A stretch of 64,000 bases of DNA, from positions 2,542,001 to 2,606,000 of the forward strand of contig NZ_CP133720.1 of NCBI RefSeq assembly GCF_031326225.1. The letters are read 5' to 3'. The translations under genes and the position numbers were made by a program. Origin of the DNA: Undibacterium cyanobacteriorum (GTDB taxonomy: Bacteria; Pseudomonadota; Gammaproteobacteria; Burkholderiales; Burkholderiaceae_D). The notes beneath the pieces are model-generated. The model saw nothing but the letters and a program-made list of their open reading frames with translations. It had not been told where the DNA came from and did no database searches. The stretch's first letter is position 1; every line of letters begins with the position of its first letter. This document shows positions 43,737-53,047 of this stretch, in pieces.

Positions 43737-46700
43737 CTAACGCTGCATACTCTCCCACACCTTCTGCAAACGCTTCACAGACACCGGCATCGGCGTCCGC
43801 AACTCTTGCGCAAAAAGCGAGACGCGCAACTCTTCCAGCAACCAACGGAATTCCGTTAGCTTCGGATCCGCATCTGCTCCCGTTCGTTTTGGAGTACGCT
43901 GCCACGCTTGTGCCACGCTACTCCACTCCGCCATCAACTTCGTATCGCGACTTGGATCTGCGCGCAGCTTATCCATGCGCACAGCCATCGCTTTCAAATA
44001 ACGCGGGAAATGCGCCAACTGCGTGTAATCATTGTCGACCACAAAGCGCTTGGTCAATAGCTGCTGCAACTGTTGCTGCATATCGTTCATTGCTTGCGGA
44101 TGAGCCTTTAAGCCTTGCAGCTTTTTCGGTAAGCCGTAGTACTCAGTCAAAATCACCGAGGCGAGTCGCGCGATCTCATTGGCTAAGAGATTCAAACGCG
44201 CTTTGCCTTCTTCGCGCCGTTGATTAAATTCACCCGAATTTTTCGGCAATGGTGCTTGCATGAAGGCGCGATCGAGCGCACTCGTAATAATCTGCTCGCG
44301 CAACTCTTCTTGCGTACCCAACGACATAAATTGCATTCCCATTTGCTGCAAATTGGGGATGTTTTTTTCCAGATATTTGATTTGATCTTTCATCTGTAAG
44401 GCGAACAAACGTCGCAAACCAACATGATGCACGCGCAATGCTTCATCAGGATCATCAAATACTTCGATGACGCAATGGCTTTGCTTATCGAACAAGGCTG
44501 GGAAACCAATCAAACTTTGTTTGCCCTGCTGCACTTCAAGCAATTCTGGTAATTCGCCAAACGACCATGTGGTCAGTGTCTCTTGCTGCATGACCGACGT
44601 TGTGCCACCTGTTGCGGTGACATTAGCCTTCGCTTTCCCCGGGCTAGTTGGTATTGGTGCTGCAGAGACTTGTGCCGCGGTATTGCGTGAACTGGAGTCG
44701 GAATGAGCGCCAGCCGACGTGTCGAGTAAAGCAAGTTTCTCGGCGCTTGCCAGCTTCTGAAAACTTTGCCGTGCTTGCGTGCCGTATTCAGCGCGCAGAC
44801 TTGCGAGATTACGTCCCATATCAAGCTGGCGACCGTGCTCATCCAAGACCTTGAAGTTCATACTCAAATGCGGTGGCAGCATTTCAAACTTGAAGTCAGT
44901 GGTCAAACATTGCAAGCTTTTTTGCTCACGAATATCGGCGATCAAGGTCTCTAGGAAATTCCCTTTACCGAATTCATTGCGATCACAAAAGCCTGCCGCA
45001 TAGTCCGGCAAAGGCACGCAATGGCGACGTATTTTCTGCGGCAGGGATTTCAACAACAGTTGAACTTTTTCCTTCACCATGCCTGGCACTAACCATTCGC
45101 AGCGATCATTCGACACTTGATTGAGCGAGTACAAAGGTACCCACAGCGTTACACCATCACGCGGACTTCCCGGCTCGAAATGATAGGACAGCTGCAGCGG
45201 CACGCCGGCAACTTGCATGGTTTTCGGGAACACATCCGTCGTTACACCCGCCGCTTCATGCCGCATCAACTCATCTTTGTTGAGATATAGCAGCTTCGTT
45301 TGTGTCTTACTGGCTTCCTTATACCACTGCTCGAATAGCACTGCATTGTAAATGCCGGCAGGTAGTAACTTATCGTAAAAAGCAGCGATTAAGTGATCAT
45401 CGACCAACACGTCTTGACGGCGGGATTTATGTTCGATGTTTTCAATCTCGCGCACCAACTTTTGATTGAAGGCTAGGAACGGTGCTTTGGTATCAAAGTC
45501 ACCTTCAACAAGTGCTTCACGAATAAAAATCTGACGCGCCTCTTCAGGGTGAATCAAGCCGTATTGAATCCGTCTTTGGCTATACACCACCAGACCATAC
45601 AAAGTGGCGCGTTCAAAGCCAGAAACCTGCCCAGTGCGTTTCTCCCAGCGCGGCTCGCCGTAGGATTTTTTCAACAAATGGCCGCCGACTTTCTCCAACC
45701 ATTCCGATTGAATTTGCGCTAAACAGCGACCATACAAGCGTGTCGTATCTACCAACTCCGCGGCCATGATCCAACGTCCTGCTTTCTTCGCTAAGTATGA
45801 ACCCGGCCACACAAAAAACTTGATGCCACGGGCACCAAGATAATGGGCTTCTTCATCGGACTTATAACCGATATTACCTAATAGGCCTGTCAACAAAGAG
45901 AGATGCAATTGCTCATAGGTGGCGGGGAGTTCATTCACACGCCAACCCTGCTCTTTCACTATCGTGAGCAGCTGTGAATGCACTTCGCGCCATTCGCGCA
46001 GACGTAGTTGACTCAAAAAATTTTCGCGACAATTTTCTTGCAATTGCCGATTACTCTTTTTGTGCGCGATCGCCTCTTCGAACCATTTCCAGATCTTCAG
46101 AAAGGAAGTGAACTCCGACTTCTCATCAGCAAATTTTTTGTGTGCCAAGTCAGCCGCATTTTGCGCATCCATCGGGCGATCACGCGGATCTTGGACCGAC
46201 AATGCGGCAGCAATAATCAAGACTTCATCCAGCGCCTGATTATCACGCGCAGCCAAAATCATGCGACCAACACGCGGATCTAATGGCAAGCGAGCAAGCT
46301 CGCGTCCAACCGCAGTCAGCTGATTATTGTCGTCCATTGCCCCCAGCTCTTGCAGCAGCTGGTAACCATCGGCGATGGCGCGACCTAGAGGTGGCTCGAT
46401 GAAGGGAAAGGTTTCGACATCGGTCAAACGCAATGACTTCATGCGCAAGATCACCGCCGCCAAGGATGAACGCAAAATTTCAGGTTCCGTAAAAGCCGGA
46501 CGCTGCTTAAACTCTTGCTCGTCGTACAGACGAATACAGACACCTGCTGCCACACGCCCGCATCGACCGGCGCGTTGATTCGCGGCCGATTGAGCAATCG
46601 CTTCGACCTGTAACTGTTCCACTTTGTTGCGGTAACTATAGCGTTTCACGCGTGCCAATCCCGCATCAACCACGTAGCGAATGCCAGGCACGGTCAACGA

Positions 46701-47954
46701 TGTTTCCGCTACATTGGTGGCCAATACAATACGACGCGCATTCGAGGTCTTTAAAACGCGTTCTTGTTCTTGCACGGACAGACGCGCAAACAAAGGCAAG
46801 ATTTCCACATGTGGTGGATGATGTTTGCGCAGCGCTTCGGCAGCATCGCGAATTTCTCGCTCACCTGGCAGGAAGACCAACACGTCACCTGAGCCGCATC
46901 GTGCTAACTCATCGACCGCATCCGTAATCGCCACCATTAAATCGCGATCTTTATCTTTCTCGGTCTCTTGAATCGGGCGGTAGCGGATCTCGACAGGATA
47001 TAAGCGCCCCGATACTTCGATGATAGGAGCAGGTTTATTCCCTTGCGCGAAATGTTTGGAGAAACGTTCAGCATCAATCGTCGCAGAGGTGATGATGACT
47101 TTCAAATCGCGACGCTTGGACAAAATCTGTTTCAGATATCCCAAAAGGAAATCAATATTCAGGCTGCGCTCATGGGCTTCATCGATGATGATCGTATCGT
47201 ATTGCCGCAGCAGCGGATCATTCTGCGTTTCCGCTAACAAGATCCCATCGGTCATCAACTTGACTGAGGCGCCCTTACTGAGGGTATCGGTGAAACGCAC
47301 TTTAAAACCGACATGTTCACCCAAAGGCGAATTCAATTCTTGCGCGATACGCTTGGCGGTTGATGATGCGGCGATACGACGTGGTTGGGTGTGACCAATC
47401 AAGCCCTTTTGCCCACGCCCAAGTTCCAAACAAATCTTCGGCAACTGCGTGGTTTTTCCCGAACCGGTCTCACCACAAACGATGATCACTTGATGCTGCA
47501 ATAAAGCTTGCGCGATTTCATGGCGCTTGCCTGAAACGGGTAACTCTTCAGGGAAGGTCAATGGCGGGAGAGGATTGCGCAAACTCTCGGTAGCCAGGTC
47601 CGTCGCAACATTGTGTGGGCGAGCCTTGTCCGCCCTCTCATGAGGACCTGTTCGAGCGGCAACGGCCGGCTTCCCGTTTTGATCGCGACGCGGAGTTCGA
47701 TTGGCTGAATTTACAGCTTTCGCAGAATTTGCGGTTCTGGCCGGTGCGGGCGGACGACGGCCGCGTGTGCTTGCATTTTCTGCACGCTTTTCCGCGACTT
47801 CGGACTCGTTCATTGGTCTCGCGATCGATTCTTTCTTGCGAAACGGCTGCTGTTTATTGACCTCTTGCGCCGTTTGGCGCAGCTGATCACGCAGCTGGCG
47901 TAGATCGGAGGCGACTTTTTCAGGAGAATTTTTTGTTGTTTTGTGAGATGACAT
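43737..47954 (-). CDS. hrpA: ATP-dependent RNA helicase HrpA (DEAH box)
   Basis: 1405 residues from ATG 47954 (MSSHKTTKNS); the frame continues upstream over argA but those residues look foreign. Helicase motifs: Walker A GETGSGKTTQ (about 161-170), DEAH (about 258-261), SAT (ITSATI), QRAGRCGRV. The HA2 region, an OB fold and a long C-terminal DUF3418 part follow, as in E. coli HrpA. It acts on RNA, for example in rescue of stalled or collided ribosomes in E. coli. The first 130 residues are a low-complexity, Ala/Arg/Asn-rich extension. It is divergent from argA with 23 bases between the starts. Confidence 0.95.
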   Translation of the reverse strand: MSSHKTTKNSPEKVASDLRQLRDQLRQTAQEVNKQQPFRKKESIARPMNESEVAEKRAENASTRGRRPPAPARTANSAKAVNSANRTPRRDQNGKPAVAARTGPHERADKARPHNVATDLATESLRNPLPPLTFPEELPVSGKRHEIAQALLQHQVIIVCGETGSGKTTQLPKICLELGRGQKGLIGHTQPRRIAASSTAKRIAQELNSPLGEHVGFKVRFTDTLSKGASVKLMTDGILLAETQNDPLLRQYDTIIIDEAHERSLNIDFLLGYLKQILSKRRDLKVIITSATIDAERFSKHFAQGNKPAPIIEVSGRLYPVEIRYRPIQETEKDKDRDLMVAITDAVDELARCGSGDVLVFLPGEREIRDAAEALRKHHPPHVEILPLFARLSVQEQERVLKTSNARRIVLATNVAETSLTVPGIRYVVDAGLARVKRYSYRNKVEQLQVEAIAQSAANQRAGRCGRVAAGVCIRLYDEQEFKQRPAFTEPEILRSSLAAVILRMKSLRLTDVETFPFIEPPLGRAIADGYQLLQELGAMDDNNQLTAVGRELARLPLDPRVGRMILAARDNQALDEVLIIAAALSVQDPRDRPMDAQNAADLAHKKFADEKSEFTSFLKIWKWFEEAIAHKKSNRQLQENCRENFLSQLRLREWREVHSQLLTIVKEQGWRVNELPATYEQLHLSLLTGLLGNIGYKSDEEAHYLGARGIKFFVWPGSYLAKKAGRWIMAAELVDTTRLYGRCLAQIQSEWLEKVGGHLLKKSYGEPRWEKRTGQVSGFERATLYGLVVYSQRRIQYGLIHPEEARQIFIREALVEGDFDTKAPFLAFNQKLVREIENIEHKSRRQDVLVDDHLIAAFYDKLLPAGIYNAVLFEQWYKEASKTQTKLLYLNKDELMRHEAAGVTTDVFPKTMQVAGVPLQLSYHFEPGSPRDGVTLWVPLYSLNQVSNDRCEWLVPGMVKEKVQLLLKSLPQKIRRHCVPLPDYAAGFCDRNEFGKGNFLETLIADIREQKSLQCLTTDFKFEMLPPHLSMNFKVLDEHGRQLDMGRNLASLRAEYGTQARQSFQKLASAEKLALLDTSAGAHSDSSSRNTAAQVSAAPIPTSPGKAKANVTATGGTTSVMQQETLTTWSFGELPELLEVQQGKQSLIGFPALFDKQSHCVIEVFDDPDEALRVHHVGLRRLFALQMKDQIKYLEKNIPNLQQMGMQFMSLGTQEELREQIITSALDRAFMQAPLPKNSGEFNQRREEGKARLNLLANEIARLASVILTEYYGLPKKLQGLKAHPQAMNDMQQQLQQLLTKRFVVDNDYTQLAHFPRYLKAMAVRMDKLRADPSRDTKLMAEWSSVAQAWQRTPKRTGADADPKLTEFRWLLEELRVSLFAQELRTPMPVSVKRLQKVWESMQR

Positions 47955-47977
47955 AGTCCTGCGATTATAATTCGAGT

Positions 47978-49288
47978 ATGGAAAATTCTGTTCAATTCGT
48001 TCATTGGCTGCGCTCAGTCGCGCCGTATATTCATGCATTCCGAGGAAAAACCTTTGTGGTCGCCTTCCCAGGAGAGCTCGTGGTCGCTGGCGCCCTGCCC
48101 GTTTTGGCACAGGATTTATCGCTACTACATGCACTCGGCATCAAAATTGTGATCGTGCATGGTTCCCGTCCGCAAGTTGCCGAACAGCTGGCATTGCGTA
48201 ATGTCGAGGGCCGCTTTCACAATGGCGTGCGGATTACCGACACAGCAGCCTTGGAATGCTCGAAAGAAGCCGCGGGTGAGTTGCGCTTGGATATCGAAGC
48301 AGCATTCAGCCAAGGTTTGCCGAACACACCGATGGCCCATAGTGCGATCCGCATTATCTCGGGCAATTTCATCACCGCAAAGCCGATTGGTATCGTCGAT
48401 GGTGTTGATTTTCAACTCACTGGTGTCACCCGAAAAATCGCCTACGATACGATCGGTCGCATTTTGGATGCCGGCAGTTTGGTCTTGCTTTCGCCTCTGG
48501 GATTCTCACCTACTGGCGAAGCCTTCAACTTGACCATGGAAGATGTGGCAGTTTCAGCTGCCACGGCTTTACGTGCCGACAAATTGATTATCATCTCTGA
48601 GACGCCGATGATGGTGGATCAAGATGGCGATGAAATTCGTGAACTCTCGTTCAAACAAGCTGAATCGGAATTAGAGAAAGACTACCTTCCTGCCGATGCC
48701 AGTTTTTATCTCGAACACGCGGTCAAAGCTTCACGTGGCGGCGTACCGCGTATTCACATCGTGCCTTACAAGATCGATGGCTCTGCCTTGCTCGAGTTAT
48801 TCACGCATGATGGCGTCGGCACCATGGTCTCGACTGAAAATCTCGAAAGCTTGCGCGAAGCGACGATCGAAGACGTCGGCGGTATCATTAAATTGATCGA
48901 ACCACTCGAGGCCGACGGCACCTTGGTGAAACGCGGTCGTGAATTGATCGAACGTGAAATCAATTATTTCTCAGTCATCGAGCATGACGGAGTGATTTTC
49001 GGTTGTGCTGCGCTATACCCCTTCCCATTCGACAAAATGGGCGAGATGGCCTGTTTAACAGTAAATCCAGAAGTCCAGAGCCAAGGCGATGGCGAACGCA
49101 TTTTGAAGCATATTGAAAAGCGCGCACGCCGTGCCGGTTTCCATTCGCTCTTCGTGCTGACGACTCGTACCGCGCACTGGTTCTTGAAACGAGGATTTGT
49201 CCAAGCGACTGTCGACGACCTCCCTAAAGATCGTCAGAAAATGTACAACTGGCAACGCAAATCCTTGGTCTTGATCAAGCAACTGTAA
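47978..49288 (+). CDS. argA: N-acetylglutamate synthase (amino-acid acetyltransferase)
   Basis: 436 residues: an N-terminal amino-acid-kinase-like domain (about 1-285; FRGKTFVVAFPGELV, VHGSRPQV) and a C-terminal GNAT domain (about 290-436; LTVNPEVQSQGDGERILKHIEKRAR). It makes N-acetylglutamate for arginine synthesis and is usually inhibited by arginine through the kinase-like domain. The fold has the classical ArgA layout. The start lies 23 bases from the hrpA start on the other strand. Confidence 0.95.
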   Translation: MENSVQFVHWLRSVAPYIHAFRGKTFVVAFPGELVVAGALPVLAQDLSLLHALGIKIVIVHGSRPQVAEQLALRNVEGRFHNGVRITDTAALECSKEAAGELRLDIEAAFSQGLPNTPMAHSAIRIISGNFITAKPIGIVDGVDFQLTGVTRKIAYDTIGRILDAGSLVLLSPLGFSPTGEAFNLTMEDVAVSAATALRADKLIIISETPMMVDQDGDEIRELSFKQAESELEKDYLPADASFYLEHAVKASRGGVPRIHIVPYKIDGSALLELFTHDGVGTMVSTENLESLREATIEDVGGIIKLIEPLEADGTLVKRGRELIEREINYFSVIEHDGVIFGCAALYPFPFDKMGEMACLTVNPEVQSQGDGERILKHIEKRARRAGFHSLFVLTTRTAHWFLKRGFVQATVDDLPKDRQKMYNWQRKSLVLIKQL

Positions 49289-49350
49289 GCGAATGCATCG
49301 CGAACACGACTTCGATTAATTGGGCGGCGACGCAGCGAGCAAAAGCGCCG

Positions 49351-49356
49351 TATAAT
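49351..49356 (+). promoter_or_regulatory. Candidate -10 box of the yggX-type gene
   Basis: TATAAT is a perfect -10 hexamer, 54 bases before the ATG at 49411. There is no good -35 hexamer at 16-18 bases, so the promoter call is partial. Confidence 0.4.
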
Positions 49357-49410
49357 CACGCCACCGCAATTTGCAGTATCCAATCACAGTTTCATTGAAG
49401 GAGTTTTACC

Positions 49411-49683
49411 ATGGCCCGTATGGTCCACTGCATCAAATTAGACAAAGAAGCAGAAGGCTTAGATTTCCCACCTTACCCTGGTGAATTAGGTCAAAAGATT
49501 TTCAATAGTGTTTCGAAAGAAGCTTGGGCAGCATGGATCAAGCATCAAACCATGTTGGTCAATGAAAATCGCCTGAACTTAGCCGATGTGCGTGCACGCA
49601 AGTATCTCGCGACACAAATGGAAAAACACTTTTTCGGCGACGGTGCCGATGCGGCGCAAGGCTACGTTCCGCCATCAGCCTAA
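49411..49683 (+). CDS. Oxidative-damage protection protein / Fe(II)-trafficking protein (YggX type)
   Basis: 90 residues with the full family pattern: MARMVHCIKLDKEAEGLDFP with the conserved Cys7, YPGELGQKIFNSVSKEAWA, WIKHQTMLVNENRLN and MEKHFFG. YggX-type proteins protect iron-sulfur proteins from oxidative damage, possibly by binding Fe(II). The gene stands alone with GGAG before its ATG and a terminator 60 bases after its stop codon. Location is the cytosol. Confidence 0.94.
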   Translation: MARMVHCIKLDKEAEGLDFPPYPGELGQKIFNSVSKEAWAAWIKHQTMLVNENRLNLADVRARKYLATQMEKHFFGDGADAAQGYVPPSA

Positions 49684-49741
49684 GATTGCAGCGAAAACTG
49701 AAGTAAATTTGCACTAAGAATTTACGGCAGGCAGCACAAAA

Positions 49742-49783
49742 AAATGGGGTTCAGCTTTAAAAACTGAACCCCATTTTCCTTTT
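49742..49783 (+). terminator. Terminator after the yggX-type gene
   Basis: A 14-base-pair perfect stem, AAAATGGGGTTCAG (49742-49755) and CTGAACCCCATTTT (49765-49778), with a 9-base loop, then CCTTTT. The rest up to 50002 holds no supported gene. Confidence 0.85.
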
Positions 49784-50002
49784 GCTTTCAGTGCTGCTGC
49801 ATTCGTTCGCTTTTATCTCCGCAACGAGCAACACCTCTACGTGCGACGCCCTCTTTGTGGCGCTACACGCTTCTCCTCGCTCCCACTCGAAACTCATGAG
49901 CTTCGTTTCAGTAGAAGCCGTGGGTCTGACTTCTACTCTCACTCTACTTAAACCCAACTCAAAGTTATGATCCGACCATACTGAAACTTTGAAGTCATTG
50001 CT

Positions 50003-51589
50003 TTAGATCTCTTCGTACAATGGTAGCGTCAAGAACTCAGCGAAGGCAGCAGAGGTCGACATGTCTTCAAAAATATTGGCAGCGCGATCATAAGTCGGGC
50101 CATCGCCAACACTTTGCTTCACTTTCACCAACTCCTCAACAATCATCGCTTTCACCATGTCAGCGGTGATCTTACGTCCATCTTCCAGTTTGCCTTTGCT
50201 AGAACGTATCCACTGCCAGACTTGCGAACGGCTAATCTCTGCAGTCGCGGCATCTTCCATCAAATTGTGAATCGGCACGCACCCATTGCCTGCTAACCAT
50301 GCGCCGAGGTAGTGAATACCAACGTTGATGTTGTAACGCAAACCTGCCTCGGTGATTGGTGTCTCTGGTTGGAAATTCAGAAGATCTGCGGCGCTAACTT
50401 CGACATCAGGACGTTGCTTACTGATTTGATTCTGTGCATCGCCGAGGACCTTCTTAAATTCGGTCATCGCTAAATCAACCAAACCCGGATGTGCGACCCA
50501 ACCACCATCATAGCCATCACCAGCATCACGTGCCTTGTCACTACGAACACCGCCCATCGCGACTTCGTTTTTCTCGGGGTCATTCTTAATGGGGATCAAG
50601 GCCGACATACCACCAATCGCTGGCGCATTTCGCTTATGGCAGGTCTTCAATAACAGCAAAGCATAGGCGCGCATAAATGGCGCTGTCATCGTGACTTTCG
50701 CACGATCAGCGAGGCAGAAATCACTGTCGTTCTTGAACTTTTTAATGCACGAGAAAATGTAATCCCAACGACCTGCATTGAGACCAGAACTATGCTCGCG
50801 CAGTTCATACAAAATCTCATCCATCTCGAACGCAGCAACGATGGTTTCGATCAAAACCGTCGCCTTAATCGTGCCTTGCGGCAGACCCAACTCATTTTGT
50901 GTCATCACAAAAATATCGTTCCACAGACGAGCTTCTAAATGCGACTCCATCTTCGGCAAATAGAAGAATGGACCCGCACCACGCGCAATCTGTTCTTTGG
51001 CGTTATGGAACATGAACAAGGCAAAATCAAAGATGCCGCCCGAAACACGTTTGCCATCCACCATTACATGCTTTTCATCGAGGTGCCAGCCACGCGGACG
51101 CACCACCAAGGTCGCGATCTTTTCATTCAACTGATAGGTCTTACCGTTTTGCTCTAAGCGGATTTCACGACGTACAGCATCACGCAAATTGATTTGTCCT
51201 TGAATCTGATTCTGCCAGTTTGGTGTGTTCGAATCTTCGAAATCGGTCATGTAACTATCGGCACCAGAATTGAGCGCGTTGATGATCATCTTACGTTCAA
51301 CAGGACCGGTGATTTCTACACGACGACATTGCAAAGCAGCAGGCAGCGGCGCGATGGTCCAATCGCCGGCACGAATGGCTGCTGTCTCGGGTAAAAAATC
51401 TGGGCGCTCACCTTGATCCATCCGTTGCGCACGCTCGACTCGTTTTGCCAATAGCTCCTGGCGACGCAGCTCGAAGCTACGGCTCAGTTTGGCGACCAAA
51501 CTCAGCGCCTCAAAAGTTAAGATCTGTTCAAAACCTGGTTCGATAGGTGCACTAATGTGCATGCCCTCTGGTAAACGTAGTTGTGTCAT
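50003..51589 (-). CDS. aceB: Malate synthase A
   Basis: 528 residues of the malate synthase A type. Typical stretches are MTDFEDSNTPNWQNQIQGQ, RPRGWHLDEKH, GGIFDFALFMFHNA and LNAGRWDYIFSCIKKF. It condenses glyoxylate with acetyl-CoA to malate in the glyoxylate shunt. No isocitrate lyase gene lies in the window. The start ATG at 51589 has GAGG at good spacing. A LysR gene is divergent upstream, which suggests it controls aceB. Confidence 0.95.
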   Translation of the reverse strand: MTQLRLPEGMHISAPIEPGFEQILTFEALSLVAKLSRSFELRRQELLAKRVERAQRMDQGERPDFLPETAAIRAGDWTIAPLPAALQCRRVEITGPVERKMIINALNSGADSYMTDFEDSNTPNWQNQIQGQINLRDAVRREIRLEQNGKTYQLNEKIATLVVRPRGWHLDEKHVMVDGKRVSGGIFDFALFMFHNAKEQIARGAGPFFYLPKMESHLEARLWNDIFVMTQNELGLPQGTIKATVLIETIVAAFEMDEILYELREHSSGLNAGRWDYIFSCIKKFKNDSDFCLADRAKVTMTAPFMRAYALLLLKTCHKRNAPAIGGMSALIPIKNDPEKNEVAMGGVRSDKARDAGDGYDGGWVAHPGLVDLAMTEFKKVLGDAQNQISKQRPDVEVSAADLLNFQPETPITEAGLRYNINVGIHYLGAWLAGNGCVPIHNLMEDAATAEISRSQVWQWIRSSKGKLEDGRKITADMVKAMIVEELVKVKQSVGDGPTYDRAANIFEDMSTSAAFAEFLTLPLYEEI

Positions 51590-52017
51590 AGCAGCCTCAG
51601 CGTTAAGAAAAAACCTGCATCATTGAATTGATTCATTGCACTGCACAATATTTTTATTTGTCTCAATAATTTCCGTCTAATTTGACTGATTCAGTCGCAA
51701 AAGCAAAAACTATTTAATAAAAACAAAAAAACGACATCAATAAAGAATCAATTCACTTCTTGATTCGCAGTATATTCAACATTTCCGTCAACATAATACG
51801 CCGAAATATCACAGTATTTTTGCGTTTTAGTTTCAAATCAGCGTTAATATGTCATTTATATACGCTTTTTTGTCACAAGACTTTGACGAGAAATAAACAA
51901 ATAGAGTGCAGTAGGTCAACCAGAGATGCTTTGGCAGGACTTCGAGAGTCCTTGCTTGATCAACGAAGACGACCAACATTAACGCTCGATATAAACAGGT
52001 TTTACGAGGAGAAAACG
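51590..52017. promoter_or_regulatory. Divergent control region between aceB and the LysR gene
   Basis: 428 bases, AT-rich. The same 10-base near-palindrome occurs twice, as GAATTGATTC (51625-51634) and GAATCAATTC (51745-51754). The second copy extends to a larger inverted repeat GAATCAA-N8-TTGATTC (51745-51766). A separate odd palindrome GACTGATTCAGTC lies at 51684-51696. These are good candidates for binding sites of the LysR protein. The frame of the LysR gene is open through part of this region but is not coding. Confidence 0.5.
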
Positions 52018-52926
52018 GTGGATCAGTTTAAGCAGATTTCGACTTTTGCCGAAGTCGCCACACGCGGCAGTCTTTCCGCCGCAGCGAGAGCGGAAGGCGT
52101 CGCGCCCGCCATGATAGGTCGTCGTCTTGACGCACTAGAGGAAAGACTCAACGTTAAACTTTTACAACGGACCACTCGCAAGATTGCCCTCACCATCGAG
52201 GGTGCAGCATTTTTGGAAGATTGCCAAAGAATTCTCGCCGAACTTGAAGAAGCCGAAACCTCTGTTTCTGAGCGAAGTGCTAAAGCTAGCGGACAGCTCA
52301 CCATTTCCGCCCCTGCTGGTTTTGGACGTCAACACGTAGCGCCGCTGATTCCACCATTCCTCGAGGAACACAAAGAAGTTCGCCTGACTTTGAATCTCAG
52401 TGATCGCGTGGTCGATTTGATTGGTGAAGGCGTTGACGTGGCAATTCGCATTGCCACCTTAACCGACTCAAATCTGATCGGCGTGAAATTGGCCGATAAC
52501 AAACGCGTGGTTGTAGCCTCACCCGATTACATCAAAAAACATGGTCGCCCCGTTAGCCTGCACGAATTAAACCAACATAACTGCTTAACTTTCAGTAGCG
52601 ATGGAAGTCAACGTGGCTGGACTTTCCGAGAAAACGGCAAGAATATCCTCTTAAAAGTCGAAGGCAATATGGTGTGCAATGATGGTGCTGTCTTGCACGA
52701 TTGGGCCCTTTCGGGCAAAGGGTTGGCATGGCGCTCGATGTGGGAAGTTGGTAGCGAAATCGAACAAGGGAAACTGGTCACCGTTCTGGATGAATATACC
52801 GCACCAGGCAATGACATTTATGCGATCTTTGCACAGCGTCGACACCTTCCATTGCGCATTCGTGCTTTCGTTGACTACCTACGCGCAGCTTATAGCAAAC
52901 CGAATTATTGGCAGCATAAGACCTAA
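52018..52926 (+). CDS. LysR-family transcriptional regulator divergent from aceB
   Basis: 302 residues from GTG 52018, chosen because AGGAG lies 6 bases before it and the helix-turn-helix then starts at the normal place (DQFKQISTFAEVATRGSLSAAARAEGV). The frame is open 86 codons upstream, but that part is AT-rich and not protein-like. The substrate-binding domain follows from about 90. It probably regulates the divergent aceB gene. The inducer is unknown. Confidence 0.9.
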   Translation: MDQFKQISTFAEVATRGSLSAAARAEGVAPAMIGRRLDALEERLNVKLLQRTTRKIALTIEGAAFLEDCQRILAELEEAETSVSERSAKASGQLTISAPAGFGRQHVAPLIPPFLEEHKEVRLTLNLSDRVVDLIGEGVDVAIRIATLTDSNLIGVKLADNKRVVVASPDYIKKHGRPVSLHELNQHNCLTFSSDGSQRGWTFRENGKNILLKVEGNMVCNDGAVLHDWALSGKGLAWRSMWEVGSEIEQGKLVTVLDEYTAPGNDIYAIFAQRRHLPLRIRAFVDYLRAAYSKPNYWQHKT

Positions 52927-52991
52927 GCGTGGGAACACTTCCCACCATCAGTCACCTCTATCGCGAAACTTAGAACAACTCAATCGACAAC

Positions 52992-53024
52992 AAAAAAGGG
53001 CGAATTTTGATATTCGCCCTTTGC
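52992..53024. terminator. Terminator between LysR and chemoreceptor genes
   Basis: AAAGGGCGAAT (52995-53005) pairs with ATTCGCCCTTT (53012-53022) around a 6-base loop; the minus strand continues with a T-run. It lies between convergent genes and mainly suits the chemoreceptor gene. Confidence 0.85.
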
Positions 53025-53047
53025 CCATTCAATCTCGACGCTCAGTC

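Noticed and set aside
43712..44227. A 171-residue plus-strand frame over the 3' end of hrpA
   Set aside because: Antisense shadow; hrpA coding is continuous here and the frame has no ribosome site.
49757..49970. Two short frames (plus and minus) between the yggX-type gene and aceB
   Set aside because: Both overlap the terminator and each other, are under 70 codons, and match no family.
51760..52017. N-terminal extension of 86 codons on the LysR gene
   Set aside because: AT-rich, not protein-like, and it covers the palindromes; GTG 52018 has an AGGAG site and a standard start for the family.
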